Shown piece after piece: positions 51,625 to 60,297 of a DNA stretch of 64,000 nucleotides (its first letter is position 1; every line of letters starts with the position of its first letter). Source of the stretch: Levilactobacillus cerevisiae (GTDB lineage Bacteria > Bacillota > Bacilli > Lactobacillales > Lactobacillaceae). The notes under the pieces were generated by a model that saw only the letters and a program-made list of their open reading frames with translations, was not told the origin of the DNA and made no database searches. The position numbers and the translations under genes are program-made. Location of the stretch: positions 1 through 64,000 of the forward strand of contig NZ_RHNN01000003.1 of assembly GCF_003946245.1 (NCBI RefSeq), read 5' to 3'.

Positions 51625-53013
51625 ATGACAACTGAAAAAATTGATCCACGGGTCGTTGGCGCTGTGCTGGCCACGGGCCTGATGTCGCTGAGTGGCGTCA
51701 TCGTTGAAACCGCAATGAACATTACATTTCCCACGCTGATGAAACAGTTCAACGTGACGACTGGAACGGTTCAGTGGATGACCACGTTGTACCTGCTGAT
51801 TGTGGCGTGCATCGTGCCAATCTCCTCGTATTTGAAACGCCGCTTCAAACTGAAACAACTCTTCGTGGTGGCAAACCTATTATTTATCACGGGACTGTTG
51901 ATTGACGCCTGCGCGGATAGTTTCGTCTGGTTACTGATTGGTCGGGCTATTCAAGGATTCGGCACCGGGATTGCGTTGCCGCTGATGTTTAACATTATCC
52001 TGGAACAAGTGCCCCTCAGCCGAATTGGCATGATGACGGGGGTCGGCACCCTGGTAACTGCTATTGGACCGGCGATTGGGCCGACGTATGGTGGCATTTT
52101 GGTGACGAACCTGAATTGGCGCTACATTTTCTGGATTCTACTGCCGTTCCTAATTGTGTCATTCTTTGTCGGCATCAAGACGATTAAGCAGGTCTCTGAA
52201 ACGCGCCCGGAACGCTTCGATTTTTTGAGTATGCTGGGTGTGGTGGTGACCTTTAGTGGCTTAATCTTTGGCTTCAGTTCACTGAGTGATCAACCGTTTC
52301 TCAGCTGGTCAGTCGGTGGGTCACTGTTGTTGGGACTCCTCGGTCTGGTCTACTTTATCCGTCGGACGCGCCGCAGTGCTCATCCCTTGATTCAACTAGA
52401 GGCCGTGGCAAATACCGCTTTCGCCTGGCATTTACTGGCGTTTTTCCTGCTCCAAATCACCGCGTTAGGATTGTCGTTCGTCTTGCCAAATTATCTCCAG
52501 TTGGTCGACCAGCAATCCGCCTTCGTCGCGGGGCTGGTGGTCCTTCCGGGGGCGGTGATTGGTGCCGCGTTCTCCCCAATTGGCGGAAACATTCTCGACC
52601 GGTTTGGGGCCAAGCGGCCAATTCTCCTTGGTTTAGGTTTGGTAGTCCTGATGTTAGTTGCCATGACGGGCTTTGCGCGTGGTATGTCTGCCTGGGCCAT
52701 TCTGGGCCTCTACGTGGGCTATATGGTCGGCATCGGGTCATCATTTGGGAATATCATGACGGATGGCTTAAAACAGCTCCCAAACGCTTTGAGAGCGGAT
52801 GGAAATGCCCTGATGAACGCCATGCAACAATTTGCGGGCGCCATGGGAACCGCCATTGTGTCAGCCATCATTGCGGCCAGTCAGGCTGGGAGCGTCGGGA
52901 GCACCATGCTTAAAACGGCGACGGGTTCTCAGTGGGCCCTATTATTCCTGGTTGTTGCCGGAACATGCGCGTTTCTCAGCATGATCGTGGCGTTTCGGAA
53001 AAATCAAATTTAA
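51625..53013 (+). CDS. MFS DHA2-family (EmrB/QacA-like) multidrug transporter
   Basis: 462 residues, 14 membrane segments as in DHA2 exporters. Motif regions VETAMNITFPTLMKQFNV, GRAIQGFGTGIALPLMF and GTLVTAIGPAIGPTYGGIL (C-motif) are present. Functions as a proton-driven drug exporter; compounds are unknown. Co-transcribed with the MarR gene and followed by a terminator at 53120-53163. Confidence 0.88.
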   Translation: MTTEKIDPRVVGAVLATGLMSLSGVIVETAMNITFPTLMKQFNVTTGTVQWMTTLYLLIVACIVPISSYLKRRFKLKQLFVVANLLFITGLLIDACADSFVWLLIGRAIQGFGTGIALPLMFNIILEQVPLSRIGMMTGVGTLVTAIGPAIGPTYGGILVTNLNWRYIFWILLPFLIVSFFVGIKTIKQVSETRPERFDFLSMLGVVVTFSGLIFGFSSLSDQPFLSWSVGGSLLLGLLGLVYFIRRTRRSAHPLIQLEAVANTAFAWHLLAFFLLQITALGLSFVLPNYLQLVDQQSAFVAGLVVLPGAVIGAAFSPIGGNILDRFGAKRPILLGLGLVVLMLVAMTGFARGMSAWAILGLYVGYMVGIGSSFGNIMTDGLKQLPNALRADGNALMNAMQQFAGAMGTAIVSAIIAASQAGSVGSTMLKTATGSQWALLFLVVAGTCAFLSMIVAFRKNQI

Positions 53014-53119
53014 CGAATTACTGGTAAAAATGAAACGTGGTCAGCGACAATCTTATTTGAAAAAAGCCTGACCAAAGCGGCTTTAGCAAAAATTAACGGT
53101 CGCGAGGGTATCACGTTGG

Positions 53120-53163
53120 TAGCGCTACTTTCCTAACTATGGGAGGTGGCGTTATTTTTATTT
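53120..53163 (+). terminator. Terminator of the MarR-MFS operon
   Basis: AGCGCTACTTTCC and GGGAGGTGGCGT pair with G-T pairs and are followed by TATTTTTATTT. Confidence 0.7.
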
Positions 53164-53230
53164 AAGCTGGTGCGTGCTAGAATTCGTGTCCAACAAAGCC
53201 AAATGTGGCTGAAAAAAGTGAGGCGACTTC

Positions 53231-53653
53231 ATGAAATTTGATTGGCGTTATGCGTTTCATTCATTCTGGTTTTTAATGGCCCTGATGGTGCTCTTAAGCT
53301 TAACGACCGCCGTTGATAATGTTCACGGCGTTCGGATTGCGCTTGGTGTGATTTTAGGATTCTTACTGGTAGATGGACTCTGGACGTGGCAGTACCCTTA
53401 CTTTAATCGGCTGGGGCGGCAAGGACACACGGCGATGATTAATTTATTTTTGTTCGCAATTATCGCCGCGTTTACCTTAGCATTCAAGCAGGATTGGTCG
53501 GCGAGTGTCTGGGGGTTCATGAGCTTCTGGCTCGCTAGCATTGGTGGTACGATTGACGGCTACTTAGCGCAACCGACCCGCATCCTGGTAGGACAGACCC
53601 GCGGTGACCTGCGTAAGAAAGCAGAAATCCTGCAAAATTCTTCTCGACTCTAG
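53231..53653 (+). CDS. Small integral membrane protein of unknown function
   Basis: 140 residues, four hydrophobic segments (FWFLMALMVLLSLTT; IALGVILGFLLVDGLW; MINLFLFAIIAAFTLAF; VWGFMSFWLASIGG), with a basic C-terminal tail (RKKAEILQ). Not recognised. The start has AAAAAGTGAGGCG, a fair ribosome site. It is flanked by a terminator upstream and repeat copy I downstream. Confidence 0.65.
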   Translation: MKFDWRYAFHSFWFLMALMVLLSLTTAVDNVHGVRIALGVILGFLLVDGLWTWQYPYFNRLGRQGHTAMINLFLFAIIAAFTLAFKQDWSASVWGFMSFWLASIGGTIDGYLAQPTRILVGQTRGDLRKKAEILQNSSRL

Positions 53654-53701
53654 GCAACATTGGTTAAAAGAAAGTGTCGATTGAAATTGCCACCTGCGGC
53701 T

Positions 53702-53970
53702 GCCAGAGATTCCGGCTGCTGTGGGGATCGCCTGCGGCCTGAGAAACGGTCCTCCGGCTCGGTTTGAAGCCTGACAAAATGCGTCAGGCTCCAAACACGT
53801 CCCACGGTGTAAGCTGAGAATTTCGCTCAGCAAACACCGTCGACACAGCTGCCTGCATCTCTGGCCTCCTCCGGTTACGATTGGTTTTAACTATTACGGT
53901 GAGCCGATTGGGCTGGAATGTCGTTGTTGTCAGTATTTTAATGGCTAATCGTTATTGCAATAAGGATTAC
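53702..53970 (+). repeat. Structured intergenic repeat, copy I
   Basis: Ends GCCAGAGATTCCGGCTGCTG (53702) and ACACAGCTGCCTGCATCTCT (53843) inverted. TTTGAAGCCTGAC..GTCAGGCTCCAAA and CTGAG..CTCAG hairpins. The first hairpin is altered: GGATCG..CGGTCC. The 3' module is more diverged than in copies G, H and L. Confidence 0.78.
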
Positions 53971-54174
53971 GCGATTCAGTCTTCAGATTATGGGCAACAA
54001 CCACCTGAAACGGCTTTATTCCAGGCGATTGCGCCTGCATCATACTTGAAACAGTCTTCATAGATTGAAAGTTTTGAGCCTATTTGGACTGATTGCTTTA
54101 AATATAAATGAAATGGCGGCGACCATGCCGCTATTTTTTTGCCGAAATTGTTAGCCTAGGCGTTGCGGGCCGAA

Positions 54175-54450
54175 CCAGTGTCAGCCGCAGGGCTGGTGAA
54201 AATGCGCCAACGACAAGTCCCACCAGTTAAACTGAGATCAGCCGTATGAGTGACCAGAGGCGAGTCAAGGTGCCCAGCTGTGTCGATGGCATTAGCTGAG
54301 TGATTTGCTCAGGTTAGGCCATGGGACGATCTTGGAGACTCACGGCTCTCAGTGAGGCTTCAAGTCGAGGCAGAAGACCGCCCCTCAGGCTGGAGCCGGG
54401 CCCCACAGCAGGGCACCTTGAACTCGCCGCCGGGAACGGAATCCACGACC
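54175..54450 (-). repeat. Structured intergenic repeat, copy J
   Basis: Core 54267-54419: AAGGTGCCCAGCTGTG and CACAGCAGGGCACCTT (perfect AAGGTGCCC/GGGCACCTT ends). Hairpins GCTGAG..CTCAGG, TTGGAGACTC..GAGGCTTCAA. Flanks on both sides match those of copy C1 in reverse, so this subtype is about 270 bp long. Confidence 0.8.
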
Positions 54451-54494
54451 GTCTAAGTTTCGCCCGGTAAGGTGGACTGTCGTCGGGGAACGAA

Positions 54495-54529
54495 AAAGCC
54501 GGACCGTCAATCAAGACAACTCGGCTTTG
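54495..54529 (-). terminator. Terminator of the small protein gene
   Basis: AAAGCCG and CGGCTTT pair; on the minus strand followed by TTTTCG. Short stem, moderate confidence. Confidence 0.6.
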
Positions 54530-54554
54530 AATTTAGCGTATTTAGTTTTAAGGG

Positions 54555-54803
54555 TTACTCAGCCGCATAGGTCCAGTCATACGAGAGCAGCTGGTGAAAC
54601 CGTTCGCCAATCGGGACCCAAAGTTTTGCTTTGGCGATGTTGGCAATGGATTCCCAGAACAGCGGATCTTTCCGCTCCTTGTCGCTCAGGTTAATGTTGA
54701 CATAACTCCCGGCTTCCGTTTTTGCAATCACGTAAGGATAGAACACCTTGGTAATTTGGGCGGGAGTAATGGTTTTAATTTGCGGGTTGTCATCAATCAG
54801 CAT
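54555..54803 (-). CDS. Small cytoplasmic protein, hypothetical
   Basis: 82 residues beginning MLIDDNPQIKTITPAQITKV and ending LSYDWTYAAE. No signal or membrane segment and no recognised domain. The start at 54803 has AAAGGAAG at 9-10 nt; the frame from 54848 lacks one. It lies downstream of the two-component genes in the same direction, 92 nt after the kinase stop, and could be in the same transcript. Confidence 0.6.
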   Translation of the reverse strand: MLIDDNPQIKTITPAQITKVFYPYVIAKTEAGSYVNINLSDKERKDPLFWESIANIAKAKLWVPIGERFHQLLSYDWTYAAE

Positions 54804-54895
54804 AGTAGAACGCTTCCTTTCACTTGATGAATTCAGTATACCAAGCAAAGGTAACGATAACCACCAAGTTTGATTAAGGATTTCCTGAGAAATTC

Positions 54896-56269
54896 TTAGT
54901 TTTGTTTAGCGGCTGGTGCGACGGGGAAAGATACCGTGAATTTCGCGCCGTGCGGGTCATTGTCCGTGATGGCAATCGTGCCTTGGTTCAGCTGAACCAG
55001 GCGGGAAACGATAGACAGACCCAGGCCACTACCCTCAATTTTCGTGGAACGCGACGCATCGACCCGGTAGAAGCGTTCAAAAATGTGTTCGCGGTCGGCC
55101 GCCGGAATTCCTTGCCCGTGGTCGGCGACGCTCAACTTAATTTCACCGTCCTCCTGGGTCACAACGACGTGAATTTGCTGGTCAGAAGGTGAATATTTAT
55201 GCGCGTTGTCCAGCAGGGCAATTAAGATTTGGTGGAGCATGTCGGTGTCGGCGCAGGCCATGGCGGGCTGGTCGGTTCCGGCAAACGTCACCCGTTGACT
55301 GACCAGTGGCTGGTAGTGTTCAACGACCGCCGCTGCCAGTTGATTGAGGTCAATCGGCGTCAGTTCAACGTCGGCCCGATCCGCGCGGGATAGGTGGAGC
55401 AAGTTTTCAATCAAATGTTGCATCCGCAGGGATTCCTGGTCGATGAAGCCCAGGGATTCGGGGATGATTTCGGGATGCTGTTCCCCGCGACGTTCGATTA
55501 ATTTTAAATTTCCGCGAATCGTGGCAATCGGCGTGCGCAACTCGTGGGAGGCGTCAGAAATGAATTGGCGCTCGCGTTCCAGTCGGCCGTTCTGCGCGGC
55601 GAGGAGTTGGTTAAAGTCGCGCGCCAGTTGGGCGACTTCGACCGGTTCCGTTGGTTGCGGCAGGCCGTTTTGGCTAATTTCCGGGTTGGCCGCGGCTTGT
55701 TGGGCGGCGGTCGCCAGGGCAATCGTCGGCGCACTCAGACTCTTGGCCAGCCGGCGAACGTACAGCAGGCCAATCAAGAGGCTCAGGCCAATGGCGATGA
55801 TCAGCACGGAAATCAACACGTGGAGGTTGCCGACCAGCACGTGCATCCCAATGTAGAGGTAGTAGGTGCGGGTCCCCGTTTTCAGCGTTTCCGAGAAGTA
55901 CAGGCCCCAGCCTTTGATGTAGACCAAATGGGTGAACGGCACCGACGTGGTATTCGCCTTGGCCAGTTGCGTGGCGTGGGGCAACAGCGAGGTGGTCGAG
56001 CCGTTGGTATTTTTAATCAGGACAAACGTGTTGTGCGAGTTCAAGCCACTACTGCGATTGACCGCGAGCCAGTCTTTGAAATTGCTGACCTGTGTTGTTT
56101 GCAGGCTGGCGCTTAATTTTTCCGCCTGATCCTGCGCGCGTAACAGCTGGTCGACGGTTAAGGTGACGCTGACGGTGACCACGATGATGATGCCAATCGT
56201 GATCAGCAGGCTGGTGACGGAGTGGCGAATGATGTCCGCGTAAGTCCGCGGGGAACGGTTAGTGCTCAT
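54896..56269 (-). CDS. Sensor histidine kinase (ArlS/CiaH-like)
   Basis: 457 residues. N-terminal helix (SLLITIGIIIVVTVSVTL), extracellular sensor loop of about 100 residues (VNRSSGLNSHNTFVLIKN, GWGLYFSETLKTG), a second helix and HAMP, then the H-box FISDASHELRTPIATIRGN, N-box LIALLDNAHKYSP, G-box DHGQGIPAADREHIFERFYR and GSGLGLSIV. All catalytic motifs are intact. It phosphorylates the response regulator encoded just upstream. ATG 56269 overlaps that gene's stop by 11 nt; ATG 56278 is also possible. Confidence 0.92.
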   Translation of the reverse strand: MSTNRSPRTYADIIRHSVTSLLITIGIIIVVTVSVTLTVDQLLRAQDQAEKLSASLQTTQVSNFKDWLAVNRSSGLNSHNTFVLIKNTNGSTTSLLPHATQLAKANTTSVPFTHLVYIKGWGLYFSETLKTGTRTYYLYIGMHVLVGNLHVLISVLIIAIGLSLLIGLLYVRRLAKSLSAPTIALATAAQQAAANPEISQNGLPQPTEPVEVAQLARDFNQLLAAQNGRLERERQFISDASHELRTPIATIRGNLKLIERRGEQHPEIIPESLGFIDQESLRMQHLIENLLHLSRADRADVELTPIDLNQLAAAVVEHYQPLVSQRVTFAGTDQPAMACADTDMLHQILIALLDNAHKYSPSDQQIHVVVTQEDGEIKLSVADHGQGIPAADREHIFERFYRVDASRSTKIEGSGLGLSIVSRLVQLNQGTIAITDNDPHGAKFTVSFPVAPAAKQN

Positions 56270-56960
56270 CGGGATCATCTTCCTTTAGACTGTAGCCGAC
56301 GCCCCGAATGGTGTGGAACAAGTGGGGAGCGTCCGCCGCGTCGATTTTATTGCGGAGGTAACCAATGTAGACGTCGACCACGTTCTGTTGGCCAAGGAAA
56401 TCCACGCCCCAAACGTTGTCGAGCAATTCATCACGGGTGAAGACTTGGCCAGGGTGTTGCATTAAAAATAGCAGCAAATCGTACTCCCGCTGGGTCAGCT
56501 GGATGGTCTCCCCCGCGCGGTCGACCTGGCGCGTCTTGGTGACCAGGGTCAGGTCGGCCAGCGTGTAAGTCTGGTCCAGGCCGCTTTGATGGGCCGTGCG
56601 GCGTTGAATCACCCGGATGCGGGCGAGGAGTTCTTCAATTTCAAATGGTTTGGTAATGTAGTCGTCGGCGCCGTTGTCCAGGCCGGTCACCTTGTCGCCG
56701 AGGTAATCCCTGGCGGTCATCATGATTACGGGCAACTTGTCGTGTTTGCGAATCCGGCGCAGGACTTCCATGCCATCCATTTTCGGGAGCATCCAGTCCA
56801 GCAGCACCAACAAGAGGTTGTCCTTTTCGCGCTGGTAAGTTTCCCAAGCAGCTTCACCGTCGGCCGCGGTCAGGACGTCAAAATCTTCAAAAGTGAGTTC
56901 CTTCGCAACGTAGCTGGCGAGGCCCTCTTCGTCTTCAACGAGTAAAATTGTATTCTTCAT
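56259..56960 (-). CDS. OmpR-family response regulator (ArlR-like)
   Basis: 233 residues. Receiver domain with acidic pocket EDEEG, phospho-acceptor Asp in LLDWMLPKMDG, Thr in MMTARD and Lys in TKPFEIEEL. C-terminal winged helix with LTQREYDLLLFLMQHPGQVFTRDEL and VDVYIGYLRNKID. Pairs with the overlapping kinase gene. OmpR-type regulators bind 11-nt-spaced direct repeats; regulon unknown. Confidence 0.93.
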   Translation of the reverse strand: MKNTILLVEDEEGLASYVAKELTFEDFDVLTAADGEAAWETYQREKDNLLLVLLDWMLPKMDGMEVLRRIRKHDKLPVIMMTARDYLGDKVTGLDNGADDYITKPFEIEELLARIRVIQRRTAHQSGLDQTYTLADLTLVTKTRQVDRAGETIQLTQREYDLLLFLMQHPGQVFTRDELLDNVWGVDFLGQQNVVDVYIGYLRNKIDAADAPHLFHTIRGVGYSLKEDDPDEH

Positions 56961-57035
56961 TAGGTAGACTCCTTAAATAGCAATGGGTTACAGACAGTGT
57001 ATCACGTTTAACGTGGATTCATACAGCGCCTTACC

Positions 57036-57201
57036 GGGCGGCAAAAATAAATTGGAACGCTGGGGGCAGGACGCCCGAAGCCAAAGGGCGGTCTTCGCGC
57101 TCGCTTTGAGCCACTAAGACCGTGTCTCAAAGACGCCAATTTTCTAACCGGTAAGCCCACCGATTAGAAAATTCCCCCGGCTGAATTTATTTTTGCCGCC
57201 C
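57036..57201 (+). repeat. Structured intergenic repeat, copy K
   Basis: 166 bp. GGGCGGCAAAAATAAATT and AATTTATTTTTGCCGCCC, perfect 18-bp ends, unlike those of copies D and E. Hairpins CTTTGAG..CTCAAAG and TTTTCTAACCGGT..ACCGATTAGAAAA; the latter replaces TTTTCTGAG..CTCAGAAAA of D/E with pairing kept. It lies in the leader side of the two-component operon. Confidence 0.85.
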
Positions 57202-57468
57202 TCACGGCTGGGACGGTAGTGAATCCAGTGGTCCGCTGAATGGTTAAAATTTGGTCGTGTAATCGTGATGAATGGGGTTGGCCGTTTTAGCATAAGTGGT
57301 TCTAAATCATTGGTCTCAAAGGGATGGGATGGGTTCGGTCTTCTCAGATAAGTGAAATATAAGAAATTCAAAGATTAACCTTAGCCGTGCTTAAAGATTG
57401 CGGCCGCGCCGGCGTGGTATAACTAAGACATCGAAAGCGCAGGACAAAAAATTCAAGGAGTGGTTAAG
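57202..57468. other. Intergenic region before the small exported protein
   Basis: No ORF supported. Probable promoter near TATAAC at 57417-57422, with a GC-rich spacer containing GCGGCCGC. Confidence 0.4.
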
Positions 57469-57768
57469 ATGACAAAAGCAAAATCAATGATGACGAAAGT
57501 AATGTTGGGTGCCATGACGGTAACAACTTTGATGGCAACGTCTGCCGGTGCTTCCGCCGCAACCACGGCGACCGCTACGGCAACCGCTCCGCGAATTGAG
57601 CGGACGACGATTCAATTTAGCGCCCAACCTAATACCGAAGTGCAAGTGATCAAGATCAAGTTGCACAAGCCAACGACGACCAAGCAGATTTCTAATCAGG
57701 TGCAGACTGCCGTGGATGCGAGCGCGTTGAACCTCAACCAGCAACACAGTGACCGGCAACTCAAATAA
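57469..57768 (+). CDS. Small secreted protein, hypothetical
   Basis: 99 residues. Signal peptide (residues 1-31: charged start, hydrophobic MLGAMTVTTLMATSAGAS, cleavage near ASAAT), then a mature part of about 68 residues with RTTIQFSAQPNTEVQVIKIK, basic and Thr/Gln-rich, with no Cys. Not recognised. Start 57469 has AAGGAG 9 nt upstream. A terminator follows at 57819-57848. A secreted peptide or wall-associated factor is possible but unproven. Confidence 0.6.
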   Translation: MTKAKSMMTKVMLGAMTVTTLMATSAGASAATTATATATAPRIERTTIQFSAQPNTEVQVIKIKLHKPTTTKQISNQVQTAVDASALNLNQQHSDRQLK

Positions 57769-57818
57769 GAATACCGGACCAAGCTTAAACGGAGCCAAAC
57801 AGAATAGAAGCTAACTGA

Positions 57819-57848
57819 CCAGCAGCGGCGGGACCGTTGCTGATTTTT
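57819..57848 (+). terminator. Terminator of the small secreted-protein gene
   Basis: CAGCAGCGG and CCGTTGCTG pair, followed by ATTTTTT. Confidence 0.82.
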
Positions 57849-57920
57849 TAGTTGGTGGGCAAAGTTCCAGCTAACAGGGATTCAGTCCACAAAGTTGGTT
57901 GGAAAGTGCCACCTGCGGCT

Positions 57921-58190
57921 GCCAGAGATTCCGGCTCGGCTTGAAGCCTGACATAAACCGTCAGTCTCCAAACGCGTCCCACGCTGTAAGCTGAGAAATC
58001 TCAGCTAACACCGTCGACACAGCTGCCTGCATCTCTGTCCTCCTCCGGTTAAACTTGTTCCGCAACATTAAAATGATGTGGCCATCGCTGGACTGGCAAC
58101 GTTTGTTCACCAATATCGGTCACGGTCTATGTAGACGTTCCAATCTAAATTTTTACGACTGGCAAGCCAATAATGACCGCAATGGTGCTA
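57921..58190 (+). repeat. Structured intergenic repeat, copy L with 3' module (shortened)
   Basis: GCCAGAGATTCCGG (57921) and CAGCTGCCTGCATCTCTG (58020-58037) inverted. The GGACCGCC/GGCGGTCC hairpin is absent, so the core is 119 bp. The other two hairpins are kept. The 3' module reads VAIAGLATFVHQY. Confidence 0.78.
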
Positions 58191-58218
58191 ATACTCAGGC
58201 TCTATTCCTGATTTTAAA

Positions 58219-58264
58219 TTAAAAGTCATCCCACGCCTTCATCAGGCATAGGGTGACTTTTAAC
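58219..58264 (-). terminator. Terminator of the phase-variable MucBP gene
   Basis: TTAAAAGTCA and TGACTTTTAA with an inner CCC..GGG and GCCT..AGGC stem; T-run on both strands. Confidence 0.85.
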
Positions 58265-58284
58265 ATACTTAATTCGTTTACCAA

Positions 58285-60100
58285 TTAATCTACAATGCGG
58301 ACAAAATGGGTATTGGCCGTCATGTAGCCGCCCGTAACCTTATACCGGAGGGTGTCGCGCTTGCTGAAGTTGTTGGCGTTGGAGTAAGCCCAGCCTTGAA
58401 CGGTGAAGGTGGCGTGGGCCCGTTTGGCGTAGTGGTGATTACGCTGGGTCAAGTTAGCCGTATCGTAGCGGTTCACGGCCGTCTTTGCCTGAACGCGTTT
58501 CGGTAGCTTCACGGTCCCGGCCTGCACCAGTTTTTTATTGGCGGTGATGAACTGGCCGTTGTTGAGGACGAACCGGGTGGTCAGGCCCTGGGTCACAATA
58601 TTTTTGATAGTGAGGACCTGTCCCTGCCGGTAATGTGCTTTTTGCTGGGTCAGATTCTGTTGCCCATAAGCGTTGATGCCACTGGGATTGATGACCGTGA
58701 GCTGATTGTGGGTCGTCGCGTAATAGGTTGGCGTGACATCCGCCGTGTTCGTGGTCATGTAGCCCGTTTGGCCGGCCGTCTTGCCCTGAGAATTCACATC
58801 GATAACCTGATAGCGCGGCGTCCCGTTCTTAGATTTAGCGGTGCCGGTTACCCGAAACATCGGCCGGTTCATTCGGGATTTCTTGGCGTACCATTGTTTG
58901 CGCGTATTTGAACTGAAGTCAGGAGTGGCGTAGAGGCCAACTTTCTGGGTTGGCGAAATGATAGCGCCCTTGGTCACAGCGGTATACGTGTAGGTAACGG
59001 ATTGCGCGGTCCCACTAAACGTCCCAGATTCAGGGCCAGTCGTCTTGCTCAGCGTGTAACCGTCAATGGTCAGTGGGTCGGCTTGGTAGGTGGCCCCGAG
59101 AGCGCCCGAGAGCGCCCGAGAGCGCCTTGTCTGGCTTGAGTGTGTTGCCCTGGTCATCGACGTAGTGGATGGTGACGGGCTGACTGGTGGCTGTGGAGGT
59201 TGATGGCGCGCTCCCGAAGTATAGGGCCATGATTGGCTCTTCGGTCACCGTTGCTAAGGTACCATCGGTTACATACGAATCCGAGTCGGTTGATGGGGTT
59301 AATAAGCTCCGTACAGGTTTATTCAGCAAACTGTCGGTAGCAGATACGGTCTCAGCGGGATTGACCTGGGAAAACTTTTGAGCGAAATCAGGATTATTTT
59401 CATCTATCCCGAATTGCTGACAGAGCGGGTCTACTTCAAAAGATAGCTGATTTGAAAGAGCCTTAACACTCATGAATGCATCCTTTAAGGGATCGTAGTC
59501 TTCATTATCGCTGTTGTCAGTGGCCTCTTTGACTTGTTGCAGGGCGTTTTGATAATAGTCTGTCTTAGCTTGGTTTAAATCAAAGGTGGGAAGCCTTAAC
59601 TGCGCATCCAATTTAATGAACCAGCTACATGCATAAACCAGTGAATTATACCTTGAGAGGAAGCCGGGTGTTGATATTGAAGGTTGTTTTTGAAAATCAA
59701 AATAATATTCGCCAAATTTTTCTTGTGGAGAGCTTAGGGTAACACCATCGGCAAGCTCGCCCATCATGGTTTTAGCGTTCCCTGCACCCCGGTTATTGGG
59801 GTACGCAGCGTCAAAGGTCTGTGTAAGGGTGTCAGTGTTGTTAATTTCATCTGATGTGTAAGACAGATGAAGCTTCGGGAACCAGTAGTGCTTTTGGGAT
59901 CCCGAGGCCGTTATGTAGCTGATATAGGGCATCTCAACTGAGCTGATTTTATAGGTAGTTGCCGTGTCACCGCTAGCACCAGTCGTTTCAGTACCGCCCG
60001 CATCCGTACTAGCAGCCTGCGCCAACACCGGACTCAGTAGGCCGCCAAAGAGAACCAGCGCCAGGCCGGCAAGGGTTAATTGATGAACCATTTTAAGCAT
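58285..60100 (-). pseudogene. Frameshifted secreted MucBP/DUF5776-like protein, probably phase-variable (OFF)
   Basis: The first part (start 60100, AGGGAG ribosome site) has a signal peptide ending AQAAS, a helical domain and the beginning of a MucBP domain (VTIHYVDDQGNTLKPDKALS), then shifts frame and stops at 59063. The rest of MucBP (ATYQADPLTIDGYTLSKTTG) and the DUF5776-like repeats continue in another frame to 58285 without stops. The shift lies exactly at three copies of a 10-bp unit (59095-59126). Removing one unit gives a 601-residue protein colinear with the 602-residue paralogue at 24861-26669. The downstream frame shows no decay, which argues for a reversible switch or a very recent mutation. 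Confidence 0.82.
59095..59126 (-). repeat. 10-bp tandem repeat causing the frameshift
   Basis: CCCGAGAGCG three times in a row (59095-59104, 59105-59114, 59115-59124) plus CC, on the plus strand. Ten is not a multiple of three, so each change in copy number shifts the frame. Two or five units keep MucBP in frame; the three present do not. Confidence 0.93.
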
Positions 60101-60246
60101 CGAACTCACTCCCTAGACATTTTTTACTACAAGATTAGTTTAGCACTGAATCCATGCGCATCCCGAATTATATATATAAATTTCAATCGCAGACTGCCGT
60201 ATACTAAGTCCAATTGACAGTGCAGCGGCCTTTGTCGGTACCCCAA

Positions 60247-60283
60247 AAAGCGGCATCCAGGAAGTTTCCCAGACGCCGCTTTA
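60247..60283 (-). terminator. Terminator of the NAD(P)-binding gene
   Basis: AAAGCGGC and GCCGCTTT pair, inner GG/CC; T-rich on the minus strand. Confidence 0.75.
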
Positions 60284-60297
60284 ACCATTTTCAATTT

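Noticed and set aside
18026-58190. CRISPR array
   Set aside because: The recurring units are 120-170 bp, kilobases apart, in both orientations and with internal hairpins; no regularly spaced short repeats and no cas genes.
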